Shown: piece after piece, positions 1 to 9,470 of the stretch
How the letters are laid out: every line of letters begins with the position of its first letter
How positions within the stretch are numbered: position 1 is the stretch's first letter
Assembly: GCA_013423325.1 (NCBI GenBank)
Contig: BLJB01000379.1
Span: 1 to 23,047 of the forward strand
Reading direction: 5' to 3'
Origin: Usnea hakonensis
Lineage: Eukaryota; Ascomycota; Lecanoromycetes; Lecanorales; Parmeliaceae
DNA: 23,047 nucleotides
Translations under genes and position numbers: made by a program
The notes under the pieces: generated by a model
Databases searched by the model: none
Told to the model about the DNA's origin: nothing
What the model saw: the letters and a program-made list of their open reading frames with translations, nothing else

Positions 1-159
1 TAATTACCTTTCGAAGTTTAGGTAGACACGACGTATAAATTCAAATTCAAATTCAAAATACTAAATATCTCTTAAATATAAAAAAATATATATATATTTA
101 CTTTCTTCTTTTCTTTTTTTTCTCGACTTCCTTCTCGGCTTCGATATTCTAATTCGTAT

Positions 160-206
160 AAGGTAATAAGGTAGTAAGGTAATAAGGTAGTAAGATAATA
201 AGATAT
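160..206 (+). repeat. 8-bp tandem repeat (AAGGTARTN-like)
   Basis: About six consecutive copies of an 8-base unit are visible, alternating aaggtaat and aaggtagt and then decaying to aagataat. The alternation suggests an ancestral 16-bp unit. The aagg-to-aaga changes at the end fit RIP-type G-to-A drift. No function is apparent. Confidence 0.8.
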
Positions 207-832
207 AGAAGTAGTAATTTTATACTATAATAGAAAGGTAGTAAAATAGTTAGATATTAGTAAAAGTACTATTATTAGCTAGGGAACTTAGCTCTACTAA
301 ATTAGTTTCGATTTAGTAATATCTCGGATAATACGCTATTCGGCTTACTTTTATAGATTTAAGTTATATAGATCTATTTTAGTAAATTATAGCCGGAGAA
401 AAAACTACTAAAAGTACTTATTTTCTCGATATCTATATTATATTAGATCTACCGCGTATACTCTTATACTTAATATATATTTAAACCCCGTTCGCTACTA
501 TAGTATATTATCTCTAGGCCTTACTATTACTAATAGTAGCCTCTATCGAATATAAATTTAACTAGGTTCCTTTAGAAAAAGTTTATAATAAGGCTCTATA
601 TTTAAGGTTTAGTTTAGCTTATAAGTATTTAGCTAATAAGAGGTCTATATTTAACGATTTCGTCTCCGCTTATAAATCGAATATTAAATAATTATTCTAT
701 ACTAAAATATCTTTTTATTAACTATTTATAACTAAATCGCTTTATTCCGAAAGCCCCTAAATAGTATAATATTATATATATAATAGATATTATTTTTTGA
801 GGTATATAGATATATCTTTTAAAGGGGGGGGG

Positions 833-1018
833 TAATATTATAAGTATAACTATTTATAGAACTAAAGGAGATATATAATCTTCTTTCTATTCGAATTTAA
901 CGCCTTAATACCTCTTTATCTATATATCTTTCTTATATCTATATATAGATTTTACCTCCCTATTAATTAAATCCTAGTTATATACTACTATTAACTTAAT
1001 CTAGTTATAGTTCTAACA
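833..1018 (+). mobile_element. possible 3' LTR of a RIPped retroelement, preceded by a polypurine tract
   Basis: A run of nine G after AAA (821-832) resembles the polypurine tract that precedes the 3' LTR of fungal LTR retrotransposons. It is followed by taatattataag, which could be a RIPped LTR start (TG to TA). A candidate LTR end, ttctaaca, lies at 1011-1018. The body of the element would lie to the left, at 1-823, and run out of the window. No second LTR copy is present to confirm the borders and no coding motif was read with confidence, so this is an inference from layout. Confidence 0.3.
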
Positions 1019-1388
1019 AGTTCTAGAAAAATATAAGATTTTCTATATTAGCTATACTAAGTATAAGATATTTTAGTAGAAGTTTAAAGTATAGTTAAAA
1101 TTAGTATATATAAAGAGCTAAGCGTTAAGATATAGCTAATTAATGAAAACATCGGTTTTGTTTTCTATTTAGGACTCTTAGCGCTAACTAAGTATAGCGG
1201 TAAAATTTGCCGCGACTATTAAAACTACTTTCCTTACTAAAAAAATTTATAAATAAGATTCCCCTATTCTCTATAAATATAATATTTTTATAATTTCTAT
1301 AATTAGAAACTATCTTTTATACTTTCTAACGCTATTAAAATTATAAAAATTGGTTCAGTATATGTAGCTATATAATTTTTTAAAAAAC

Positions 1389-1440
1389 CTCCTCCCGGAG
1401 GGCCCCCGGAGGGAGGGTGGTTCTAGGGGGTCTCCCCCTA
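1389..1440. repeat. two adjacent GC-rich inverted repeats
   Basis: In otherwise AT-rich surroundings, 1389-1420 holds interleaved CCTCCC / GGGAGG and CCGG / CCGG arms. Next to it is a perfect 7-bp stem TAGGGGG / CCCCCTA (1424-1430 and 1434-1440) around a TCT loop. These C- and G-runs survive because they contain almost no CpA/TpG. They mark the border of the RIP block. Function unknown; they could be the end of a small inverted-repeat element. Confidence 0.55.
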
Positions 1441-1580
1441 AAGAACTTTCACACCAGAAATAACTTTCAAATAAAACTATTATTTAGGACCCCTTTAACT
1501 CGTTTATAACCGAGCACCACGAGATTTTTTCGTGGGCCTATACTTGTAGGGGGGGTAAATAAGTATGTAGTAAAAAGGGG

Positions 1581-2120
1581 GGTACACCTATGTGCCGGCT
1601 ATACGTCGAGACTACATAAAGTTAGACTCAATCTGCCCTACCTTACCTTACTTGACCTCTTTACACCACCTTTCCCACTCCGACAAGCCAACAGAGCAAA
1701 ACAAACCTCAGATCTTACTCGCCTTTCTTCGTAACTTATCCATTCTACACCAATTTCCTGCTAACAACTACCATTCTCTCCGTCTTTCGTCCCACCGTTA
1801 GGTAATCTTGTGTAAAGGTATAACTTCCCGGCTTCATCTCTTCCAGCTTCTCAATACCTACACCCTATTAAGCTTGATTGCTCGACTCCCTCCAAGGACG
1901 CAATTGCTTCAAGGACCCGCTTTGCATCCCGCAAGAGCTTCGCTTCGCCAGGCTTCGCTTACTGCTTCTTCGAGATACCACCAGGACAATATGATTGCGG
2001 CTAGTTGCATGGCCTTTCCATAGTTACATCCTCAGCCCCTCGAGACATCGGCTACAAGCGTTCGCAGGGCGATCGCCACATTTTTTGCATTGTGGCCAAC
2101 GCTCGACTATTAATATCACA
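1581..2120 (+). promoter_or_regulatory. 5' flank/leader of the Ran-binding protein gene, with a short upstream ORF
   Basis: Base composition becomes balanced here and the + strand is pyrimidine-rich (CTT/TCC/CAC runs), as is common in fungal promoters and 5' leaders. A short upstream ORF (ATG at 1991, stop ending 2023, ten residues) ends 97 bases before the main ATG and could dampen translation. A 9-base word GCTTCGCTT occurs twice near 1937-1962. Two longer open stretches here (69 and 71 codons) show no protein-like character and are not called. No clear TATA box was found. Confidence 0.4.
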
Positions 2121-4291
2121 ATGACACAGAAGGACTATCGGCAACAAACTGCCCCCAGCGATGTTTCTGAATTACCCCGGGAAGTCTCGTCAAGCCCCCC
2201 TACATCTTTGAAGCCTACCACAGAATCTATCAGTGACAATGACACCAGCGAAAAACCGGTACGAGAAAAGTTGAAGAAGACATCCCTTGCATCTATGTCA
2301 AGTCACATTGTAGGCAGACAGGAGAGAATATTCAAAGAAAACGAAGAGACTTCGGCTCCAGATCATATACACAATGACTCATCGCCCGAGAGACTGACGA
2401 AAAAGATGGACTTCGAACCTCGAGGGAGACCGGTGAAAAAGCGATCTTTTGACGATCTCGATACGGCCGAGATAGAAGGAAGCGAGGCAGCCAGAGAAAA
2501 TGTAGAGAAACTTAACGCCAATGGTCATCTGAGGAAAAGGTCCAAAGATGTTCGCGCCAGTGAAGCCCCCAAGGACAACAGGCGGCCATTATTGGCAGAA
2601 AATGCTGTGCGAGAAGAACTGGAGGATATCGCGAATGGGGTGGAATCGAAGGAGACTTGTTTCAATGGACCTAAGACCACTGTGGAAAGCTCAACGCCCA
2701 CAAACGAGATGTTGTCGCAAGGGAGGATAGAGCATGCCCAACAGATGCAGCAGGTTATGAATGAACCTGTGAAGAAATTTTCCGACACAGTACCGCGCGA
2801 TGGTGTACCAGAAATTGCAAAGGAGTCCGCTGACCAAGAGATGCGAGATTCGGCGTCCAGTCCTCGGAAAAAAAGAAGTCGGGACCAATTCGACACGGAA
2901 GCGGATAGAGAACAAAAAATACCTGCGACCGAGGAAGCGAGAGCGCATAGGAGATCGGACGAGTTTGAAAGAAGTGCAAGTTCGGTCGTGAGGAATATCA
3001 GCCCAGTGTCGCCAACAGGTTCAAAGGTAGCTGAGAGCGTGCCCGCCACCGAAGAGGAGCAGTGTGGTCTGCATGATGCCAATGCTGGGGTGAAGAGACT
3101 GGAGGTAGGTCTACTGTTGGTCTATGGAGAGACTAAACATGCTAAATATCGATCTAGCGGCCCTCTACGTTTAGCAACGCAACCACCCTATCATCTTTGA
3201 CTTTTGCCAGGAGTATTTCCTCTACAAACCATTCTACATTCGCACCTACGGCGACGGACCAGGCGTCTCAAATGCCCGCAGACGCATTCGCAGCCTCGGG
3301 CTTTGCTGCGCTCGCAGCCTCGTCAACGTCACCGTTTGGCACGTTAGGTGGCCCATCTACTGCTCATTCGGCTAGTCCTTTTGCCTCCGCAAGTGTTCTC
3401 AATCTGGAAAAGACAGCGACAAACAAAAAGAAGGCCCATGATACCGAAATAGCTACCAAGACGGGACCTGGTGCGTTCGTCAACAGCTCATCTACAAGTT
3501 TTGGCACATCTGTCGAATCACCTTTTGGCGCCTCCGGGTCGGGCAAGGCTGGCGTTTTTGGTGGCTCGACTTCGGGCAGTGCGTTTGGGGGACCATTCCG
3601 CGGAGGAAACAGATTGACCACCTTTGCTGCTCCCGGTGGAAATGCCAAATTGGGAGCTAGCAATGGTGCTATCAAGCCCATCGGTTCCCCGAAGCATAAT
3701 GAAGACGAAGAAGAGAACAGTGAAAGCGATGGTGAAGTATCCACAGAAATCAAAAAAGAAGACGAGTCAGGGGAGGCCGATGGACGTTTTCAACATCAAG
3801 ACGGTAATCAGACTTCAATCATCGTTGTGGACACTGCGAGACTGACCAAGAATAGTTGAGACTGGGGAGAGTGGCGAAGAATCGATCTTCTCTTCGCGAG
3901 CTAGTCTATACACATTTAGGGACAATGCTTGGAAAGAAAGCGGCAAGGGAATTTTCAAGCTTAATATCACTGTAGCATCTCCGGAAGAAGCTTCTTCAGA
4001 CCAAAAGACAGGACGGTTCATAATGAGAGCGCACCAAACATACAGGGTCCTTCTCAATGTTCCCGTGTTCAAACAGATGCAGATCGGCGATAGCAAGGGC
4101 AACGAGCCATCAGGCAAATCTTTCTCTTTTGCCGTGATTGAGAATGCGAAGCCCGTCGCTCACATGGTCAAGGTAAAGAAGGCGTCCCTGCGCATCAAGT
4201 GATCCGAACTAATATTTCGCAGCTCGGCGACGTGACAGATAGCAAGACTCTTTATCATGAGGTCAAAAGATTACAAAATGATCTCGAGTGA
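2121..4291 (+). CDS. yrb2: Ran-binding domain protein, RanBP3/Yrb2-like nuclear export cofactor
   Basis: Spliced gene; my model is exons 2121-3104, 3263-3803, 3856-4172 and 4223-4291, giving 636 residues. ATG 2121 is the first ATG in its frame and sits in a good context (CACAATG). Residues 1-328 are charged and disordered, with basic nuclear-localisation-like clusters at 105-108, 138-141 and 249-253. Residues 329-508 are Ser/Gly/Ala-rich with FG motifs at 353, 408, 416, 427 and 436, then an acidic linker. Residues 509-636 form a Ran-binding domain: V-E-T-G-E start, S-LYTF, W-KESGKGIFKLN, GRFIMRA, RVLLNVPVF, SFSFAVIENA, and a final helix LYHEVKRLQNDLE. Proteins of this layout (yeast Yrb2, animal RanBP3) bind RanGTP and the exportin Crm1 in the nucleus. 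Introns 2 (52 bp) and 3 (50 bp, branch ACTAAT) are clear. Intron 1 is uncertain: donor GTAGGT at 3105 with the in-frame acceptor at 3262 is used, but the better-looking acceptor at 3210 would break the frame with that donor. A Nup50-type protein is the alternative. Confidence 0.85.
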
Positions 4292-5053
4292 GGGTTTCTA
4301 TGAGTGGAAGTAGCATGCCAATAGCAAGTAGAACCATGGATATTGGAATGCAGCGAATAAGGACCTCTTGCAATTTTAGATATGCTACAAGTCTTCCGAT
4401 TGAGATTACCTATTGGTGCATTGGATTGCATCAAGGTAGTGCTGATATATAGTTGAGGGTTCGATATCATACAAGTGTAAGATAAAACGCCTTGAGCAAT
4501 GCGGTCTTCAACTGTTTGGGAAACTTCCTCGATTCTGGTACATCTCATATCTGTGGATGTTTTACTCACAGAGCACCAGATGTGAGCATGCCGGTCAGTG
4601 TCAAAGAGCTGGACTATGATGACAGGTAGGGGCCATCTGGGATCATCCCCGTTTCTGATACACGGAGACATGGAAATTTCGTTCCCATGAACACTGCCGT
4701 GCCAAATTGTGCGTCCATAGTAGCTCCCGAGCTTGGAGTCCATCCACTGTTGCGTCTTCTGGCCAATTGGGTAATTGCGAGGAGGCAGCTTAGAACGCTG
4801 GAAGCAATACTTTGAAACCGATCTGTCCTCCAGTCACCACAGTGCAGATTGTTGATGAGATAAAATCATATTGCATCACGTTTGCATTTGTAATATCTTA
4901 CGTGGACACGTTCCTACAAGACTTTCCATCCGACTTCATATCAGGATCACCGGTCAAAACGGTGTCTGCACGGCAAGTGAGAAGACGCTCCAGTAGCGAT
5001 GGCACGAGGCCAAGCTACCTTCCACGCTAGGCCTAGAAGGAGGAGTCCCAGGC
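4292..5053. other. convergent intergenic region between the two island genes
   Basis: The stop codons of the Ran-binding gene (+) and of HRQ1 (-) face each other across 762 bases, so both 3' UTRs must lie here. Composition is balanced and not RIPped. The - strand of 4939-4467 holds a possible small spliced gene, listed separately. No recognisable RNA gene was seen. Confidence 0.7.
4467..4939 (-). CDS. possible small spliced gene of unknown function
   Basis: I do not recognise this protein. On the - strand a protein-like stretch (4822-4570) reads with good amino-acid balance: K-LPPRNYPIGQ, W-MDSKLGSYYGRTIWHG, MSPCIRN, DPRWPLPVIIVQLFDT, HAHIWCS. It ends exactly at a consensus donor GTGAGT. Upstream, ATG 4939 opens a 38-nt exon ending at donor GTAAGA (4901); an acceptor CAG at 4825-4823 joins it in frame. 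Downstream, acceptor CAAACAG (4512) leads to a short last exon ending in TGA at 4467. The model (4939-4902, 4822-4570, 4511-4467) gives 111 residues. It would lie tail-to-head just behind HRQ1 and antisense to the 3' flank of the Ran-binding gene. Branch points are weak and the start is uncertain. It could also be a gene remnant, or chance. Confidence 0.33.
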
Positions 5054-8000
5054 TCACTCAATTGGTTCTTCCTTTATTTCGAAAACTTCCTGACCCTCAT
5101 CCCCCATCCTGTCCTCAGGGTGTTCAAGATCGACTTGCTGCAGACCGCCAAATTCTCTTTTGATCAAAACCTCCTCTACATATCTACCGCGGGCCGGTCG
5201 GATTGTCTCAGCTACGACCACGGTCTCGACACCCGCCGGTGTACTCTCGTCTGAGCCCCACGGCAAAGAATCGACGTCGATTTTTCCTGCTTTTCCCAGG
5301 AGGCACTTCAAAATTACCTCGCTACCAGCTTTACTCATAACCATATTCTGCTCTTTGCAAACTTCGCTACAACAACACTCCAAACATCCTTCTTGGCAGT
5401 GGCAAGCTGCTACCCGATCGCATGCCAGTACTAACAACAAATCAATGAATTCAAAGGCTTTCGTCGAAATGCCAGAGCCTGCAGAACCCCCTTTGGCATC
5501 ATAGAACGTCAGACGGGCAGGACGCTTCCGAGAGGTTTCTTTCGTTGCAAATTCTTTCAGTGCGTTTTTGCTGGACTCAGAATCAGCATGTTTTACGAGT
5601 CACACCTTTGATACAGATAAGGAACAGATCAATGTGGAACTCATACCATTCAGTCCGTACATCTCCTGGCATGCTGATAACGAATTGTGGCATCAGGCTG
5701 AGGATTGCGTGCTCTGCTGCATGAATGGCACCAGCAACATTGAGTCGGCGGCTGTTCAAAATGTCTAGAGCAGACCTAGGCACGTCTAGCCACATGCCCT
5801 GGAACAAATCAGAATAACCTGGATCAACTTTGCAACAGGAGAGATGGCTGCCTGTACCTTGCTGAGGATTTCAATTGGTGGATTATCGACTTGGACCGCG
5901 TCAAGAATGCGTCGTTTCTTGTCGATCTTGAAAAACCCGAACACAACGGCGCGAATCTTGATGGCGCCAAAAAAGGCACGGGAAAGCGAGTCTGGAATGC
6001 GCCGAATTGCTTCAGTCTCGATTGGATCGACGTCAGTATAGTCACGCTGCTGGGTAGTCCAGTCAACCTTGACGAGTGTGACTTTGGCGTACTTTCGCTC
6101 CGGAGAAAACTCCTTCACAAGATATGTATAGCCTTGGTGCAGGAATATTCCCCCTTCGTAGATCGTAAAAAACGCTCGAGATGGCTCGACTTCCTCAAGA
6201 ACAACATTCCGGCCATTGGTGATGTCAATCACTGCGAAATGGCCGTCCTCTGTGTCGCGTATAGCAACGCACTTGGAGGGCTGAGGTCGGAAGCGTACGT
6301 TGCAATGATAGAAACCTAAAGGATCTTTTACCATTCGCTCCTCTGCTATCTCTGGTAATTGCTTGCCAAAGTACTGCTTGTCTTGGTCCGGGCGAATGGG
6401 CATTTCGAAAGCTGCACACTGTATATGCCCTTCCAGCACAAGCATGTTCTGCAGGTCCACCTGTAACTCACAGTTGGGTTTTGTAAAGATCTCATCAGGA
6501 TTTTCCATGTAGTATTGGTCCGTAGGAAAGCAATCGCCAACCAAAACGGACAGTGAGTCCTTGTTCCTTCGTCCAGCTCGACCGCTCTGTTGTCGTAGAT
6601 TGGCGATGGTGTAGGGAAAACCAACTGTAATGACGGCGTCAAGGGATCCAATATCGACTCCGAGCTCCAGAGCGTTAGTTGCTACAATGCCCATTAATTT
6701 CCCGTCAAACATTTCTTTCTCAATTTTTCGTCTATCTTGTGGTGCATAACCTCCACGGTACCCCATTATTCGAGCGGCGACGTCTGGCCTTTCCAGGCTT
6801 GCGGCCTCGTTTCGTACCGCAGTGATGAGGACCTCGCACTGTTTTCTGACTCGACAGAACGCAATGACTCTGATCCCACGCAAGATGAGCTGGCAGAATA
6901 GCCTTGCCGTTTCAGCCATAGCATCCCCTCTACCCGAAGAAGGATCTTTGGGATCTTTGAACGGAGTATTCCAACAGAGGAACTCCTTCCGACCGGACGG
7001 TGAGCCGTCGAAGTCTGTCAGTTTGATGTTCTCCACGCCAAAGATAGTTCTCATGTGCTCTTCTGGGTTTGCAACAGTGGCGGAACACGACACGAATTTC
7101 ACATTACCGTTTCCCACAGCCGCACAAATTCTTCGCAATCTTCGCATGATGAAAGCTACATGTGAGCCAAAAAGTCCGTTGTAAACATGAAGCTCATCAA
7201 CAACAACAAAGCGGAGGTTTTGTAAGAACGTTCGCCACTTCTCCTCTTGGGGAAGCACGGTGATGTGCAGCATATCTGGATTCGTGAAGATAATTCGGCC
7301 TTCGTCGCGAACGAGGTATCGATCAGCCATGGGTGTATCCCCATCGAAAGTATCAACAATCACATCTTCCAGCCCTGGCATGAAGCGGAGCAATTCCTTC
7401 ATACTCCTCCTCTGATCTTGGGCGAGGGCTTTGGTAGGAAAAATATACATGCCTCGAGCGTTAGGGTCCTGTTCCAGGGCGTGTAACATGGGAATCTGGT
7501 AGATTAGAGACTTCCCAGAGCTGGTGGACGTTGATACTATGACATTCGAACCGTCATATAGATTGTTGATCGCCTGTGCTTGATGAGAATAAAGTTGGGT
7601 GATGCCCCTGGTATTATACAAGGCATTGACCAGATTCTGCGACAACTTGAAATTGAGTTCACCAAAGATAGGCTGCTGTGGGTCAAAAACGCGATGTCCA
7701 TCCGGCACAATCTGCCCAGTGTACCATTCCATTCCTTTGATATCTGCAATTATCTTCGCAACGCTATCACGTTCGGTGGGAATAATCGGAGGAGGCTTCG
7801 CTAACGCTGGTGTTGTAGATATACTCTTGCTCTTAGATGGTCTAGGGATATGTTCCTCCTCTCTTTCCTCCAATCTTGCTATAGGGTTGCACTTGTCGGC
7901 AGCACACTGATTGAGAAAGGCATTAACAGCGGACGTGAACTTGGTATTCCTCTTCTCTATCAACTTCATCATTTGTTTCTGGCTATACACCGGCAACTTC

Positions 8001-8701
8001 AAGTCTTCCTCTCTAAGTTTGCGGAAGGGCTTAGTGGGCTCCCCTGTCTTCGAATTTGCTACTTGTCGCTTCAAGTCTCCATCAACGAATTCAAATAGCA
8101 GCAGCTCCCTTTGTCCATCACATGCATCGCGTGCAGACGCTATATCTTTCGAAAGTTCGAGCGATCGGAACTCCTTCGCTTTACCACCTTTGATACCATC
8201 CTCTTCCCCAAGGACTGCCACTTGCAAGCTGGATTCATCCACGTAAGCAAAGTTGATGGCTCGGGGCACGAGAGTCTTGATCTGAGCAACGTCGGTGACC
8301 AATAAGTCTCGATTGATATGGCCTTCGACTGCTGTCTTGATAGTCTCGAATGTGGTGGCCAAGTGCTTGCGGGTACAACAGAAAGTGTAGACAAGGTTCA
8401 GGGCGCGGTGCGTCTGAGCGAGCTTGATAAATTCGTCAGGCCAGGGGATAGAGGTTTCGACGATTGTTGAAGAATCCCGGCGCAATACTGGAGGCTTTTC
8501 CTTGCCGCGGGCTGCTTCCTTGGGCGCTCGCCGAGTTTTTTTGCCTCCGTCATATGTTTTGGTTGGGACATTGGACGTAGAAGTTGAAGGCAGAACTGTT
8601 TCAAGCAACTCGGCCTCTTCTGGAACATCAGAGGAGGGGTTTCGCTTCCTTTTGTGAAGGTGTTGGTTGGAGACCGTGGCAGCTTGTATCTTCGCCATCA
8701 T
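5054..8701 (-). CDS. HRQ1: Hrq1-type ATP-dependent 3'-5' DNA helicase (RecQ4-like, DUF1998/Zn-cluster C-terminus)
   Basis: Three exons on the - strand: 8701-5858, 5798-5647 and 5570-5054, encoding 1170 residues, close to yeast Hrq1 length. Helicase motifs are intact: Q-like motif YSHQAQAI (371-378), Walker A TSSGKS (393-398), DELH box (502-505), SAT (540-542), and motif VI QQSGRAGRR (704-712). An N-terminal conserved region (about 87-165, THRALNLVYTFCCTRKH) precedes the core and a lysine/arginine-rich tail starts the protein. After the helicase core come the Hrq1-specific region and a C-terminal cysteine cluster (C1049, 1055, 1057, 1061, 1064-1066, 1070), expected to bind metal. The introns (59 bp at 5857-5799; 76 bp at 5646-5571) have GTACAG/CAG and GTATGA/CAG borders with CTGAT branch sites; skipping either removes the conserved C-terminus. 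Hrq1 proteins act in the nucleus in DNA crosslink repair and telomere maintenance. Start: tandem ATGs at 8701 and 8698. The gene is convergent with the Ran-binding gene and its coding sequence shows no RIP damage. Confidence 0.95.
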
Positions 8702-8818
8702 GCAAGATTTAAATTACAACATTGAGGAATAGGGTTGGGTTTGCAACTTGCATGCATTGCACGCTAACCGCATTTGGATTGATTGCAATGGTGTACAAGT
8801 TGCACCAAGACTTCTATT
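8702..8818 (-). promoter_or_regulatory. short HRQ1 upstream region with a 9-bp inverted repeat
   Basis: Only about 117 bases separate the HRQ1 start from RIP-mutated DNA. This stretch is rich in CpA/TpG (ttgcatgcattgcacgc), so it escaped RIP. It holds a perfect 9-bp inverted repeat TGCAACTTG (8742-8750) / CAAGTTGCA (8796-8804), 45 bp apart, possibly a dimeric transcription-factor site. No TATA box was recognised. Confidence 0.4.
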
Positions 8819-9359
8819 TTTAGAGGTACTTTAGGGGCTATAAATAATAGAAAATATAGCTAAATAACCTCTATAGTAATCTATTCTTTAGTTATTTCTA
8901 TTCTTTAATTCTATATAGGTAGTATTATATAATATAGTTTTAGTGGTAAATATCTATATTAAAGAAAGATTATCTATAGGAAGAATTCTTTCTATAGTCG
9001 TAGTACTAAGGCGCTAAGCCCTATAAGACCCTATAGATCCCTATAAAGAAAATCTATAATAAGTAGACTTATCTAAAGACTTACTATTATATTACGACTT
9101 ATACTTATTAAGATAATATTATAATCTATCTTTTTATAATATTATTTGTAGACTTTATAAGAGTTTCTAAATAATATATTAATAATTAAATAAAAGATCC
9201 TTTTAATACTTTTATTCTTCGACTTAAAGCTATTATTATAAGAATAAGATATAATATTTTAATATATATATATAGATAAAGAATAAAGCTAGTAATAAAA
9301 TATTATATTATAAAGAAAATTTTAATCCTAAGATAATATAATTACTAGTACGTAAATTA
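8819..9359. repeat. RIP-degraded AT-rich DNA, unassigned
   Basis: CpA/TpG drop out sharply at about 8819 and the sequence becomes TA-rich with stops in all frames. I could not recognise a transposon family here. It is presumably an old repeat copy, since RIP acts on duplicated DNA. Confidence 0.7.
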
Positions 9360-9392
9360 CACGCAAATTGTACTAGTACTACAATTTGCGTG
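9360..9392. repeat. perfect 12-bp inverted repeat with 9-bp spacer
   Basis: CACGCAAATTGT (9360-9371) and ACAATTTGCGTG (9381-9392) are exact reverse complements around ACTAGTACT. The flanking 9343-9460 also keeps CpA/TpG and repeats related words (attacgcaatttt near 9406), so it looks less RIPped than its surroundings. It could be the joined ends of a small inverted-repeat element or a regulatory palindrome. Confidence 0.7.
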
Positions 9393-9470
9393 CAATAGTG
9401 AGAATATTACGCAATTTTCGTATTGAACTTTACTTTAAAGATGATTTTAGCTCTTTGTTAGTCTATAGTA

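Larger units (their letters stand above)
1..1380. repeat. RIP-degraded AT-rich repeat block (left)
   Basis: This stretch is built almost entirely of TA-rich words. CpA and TpG are very rare, while CpG (for example cgcg, ttcgaa) survives. That is the footprint of RIP, which turns CpA into TpA in duplicated DNA of filamentous ascomycetes. No frame is open for a useful length and stop codons are everywhere. CpA/TpG reappear gradually from about 1330. I could not assign most of it to a transposon family. A possible polypurine tract and LTR lie inside it and are listed separately. The first ~60 bases keep some CpA, including a 7-bp unit (attcaaa) repeated near 38-57. Confidence 0.8.

Noticed and set aside
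160..206. Short tandem repeat considered as a CRISPR or telomere-like array.
   Set aside because: The 8-bp unit has no spacers and does not match the fungal telomere repeat TTAGGG.
1592..2023. Two adjacent + strand ORFs of 69 and 71 codons.
   Set aside because: Leu/Ser/His-rich translations of a pyrimidine-rich leader, with no domain, no splice-linked partner and, for the second, no good start.
2525..3082. 185-codon - strand ORF inside the Ran-binding gene.
   Set aside because: It lies wholly opposite exon 1 and has Ser/Leu-rich composition expected of an antisense shadow of Glu/Arg/Ser-rich coding sequence.
3364..3753. 129-codon - strand ORF opposite exon 2.
   Set aside because: Antisense shadow of the FG/Ser/Gly-rich exon; no independent motif.
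4255..4743. Uninterrupted 162-codon ORF on the - strand.
   Set aside because: Its second half is His/Ser/Cys-rich and overlaps the 3' end of the Ran-binding gene. Only the first part looks protein-like and it ends at a consensus donor, so a spliced model was listed instead.
4812..5030. 72-codon + strand ORF in the convergent gap.
   Set aside because: Low-complexity match to nothing recognised; it lies opposite the better - strand candidate exons.
5786..5857. HRQ1 open reading frame running on to a stop at 5786 (971 codons).
   Set aside because: The last residues after 5858 are intron read-through. Splicing 5857-5799 and 5646-5571 restores the conserved Hrq1 C-terminus and the cysteine cluster in frame.
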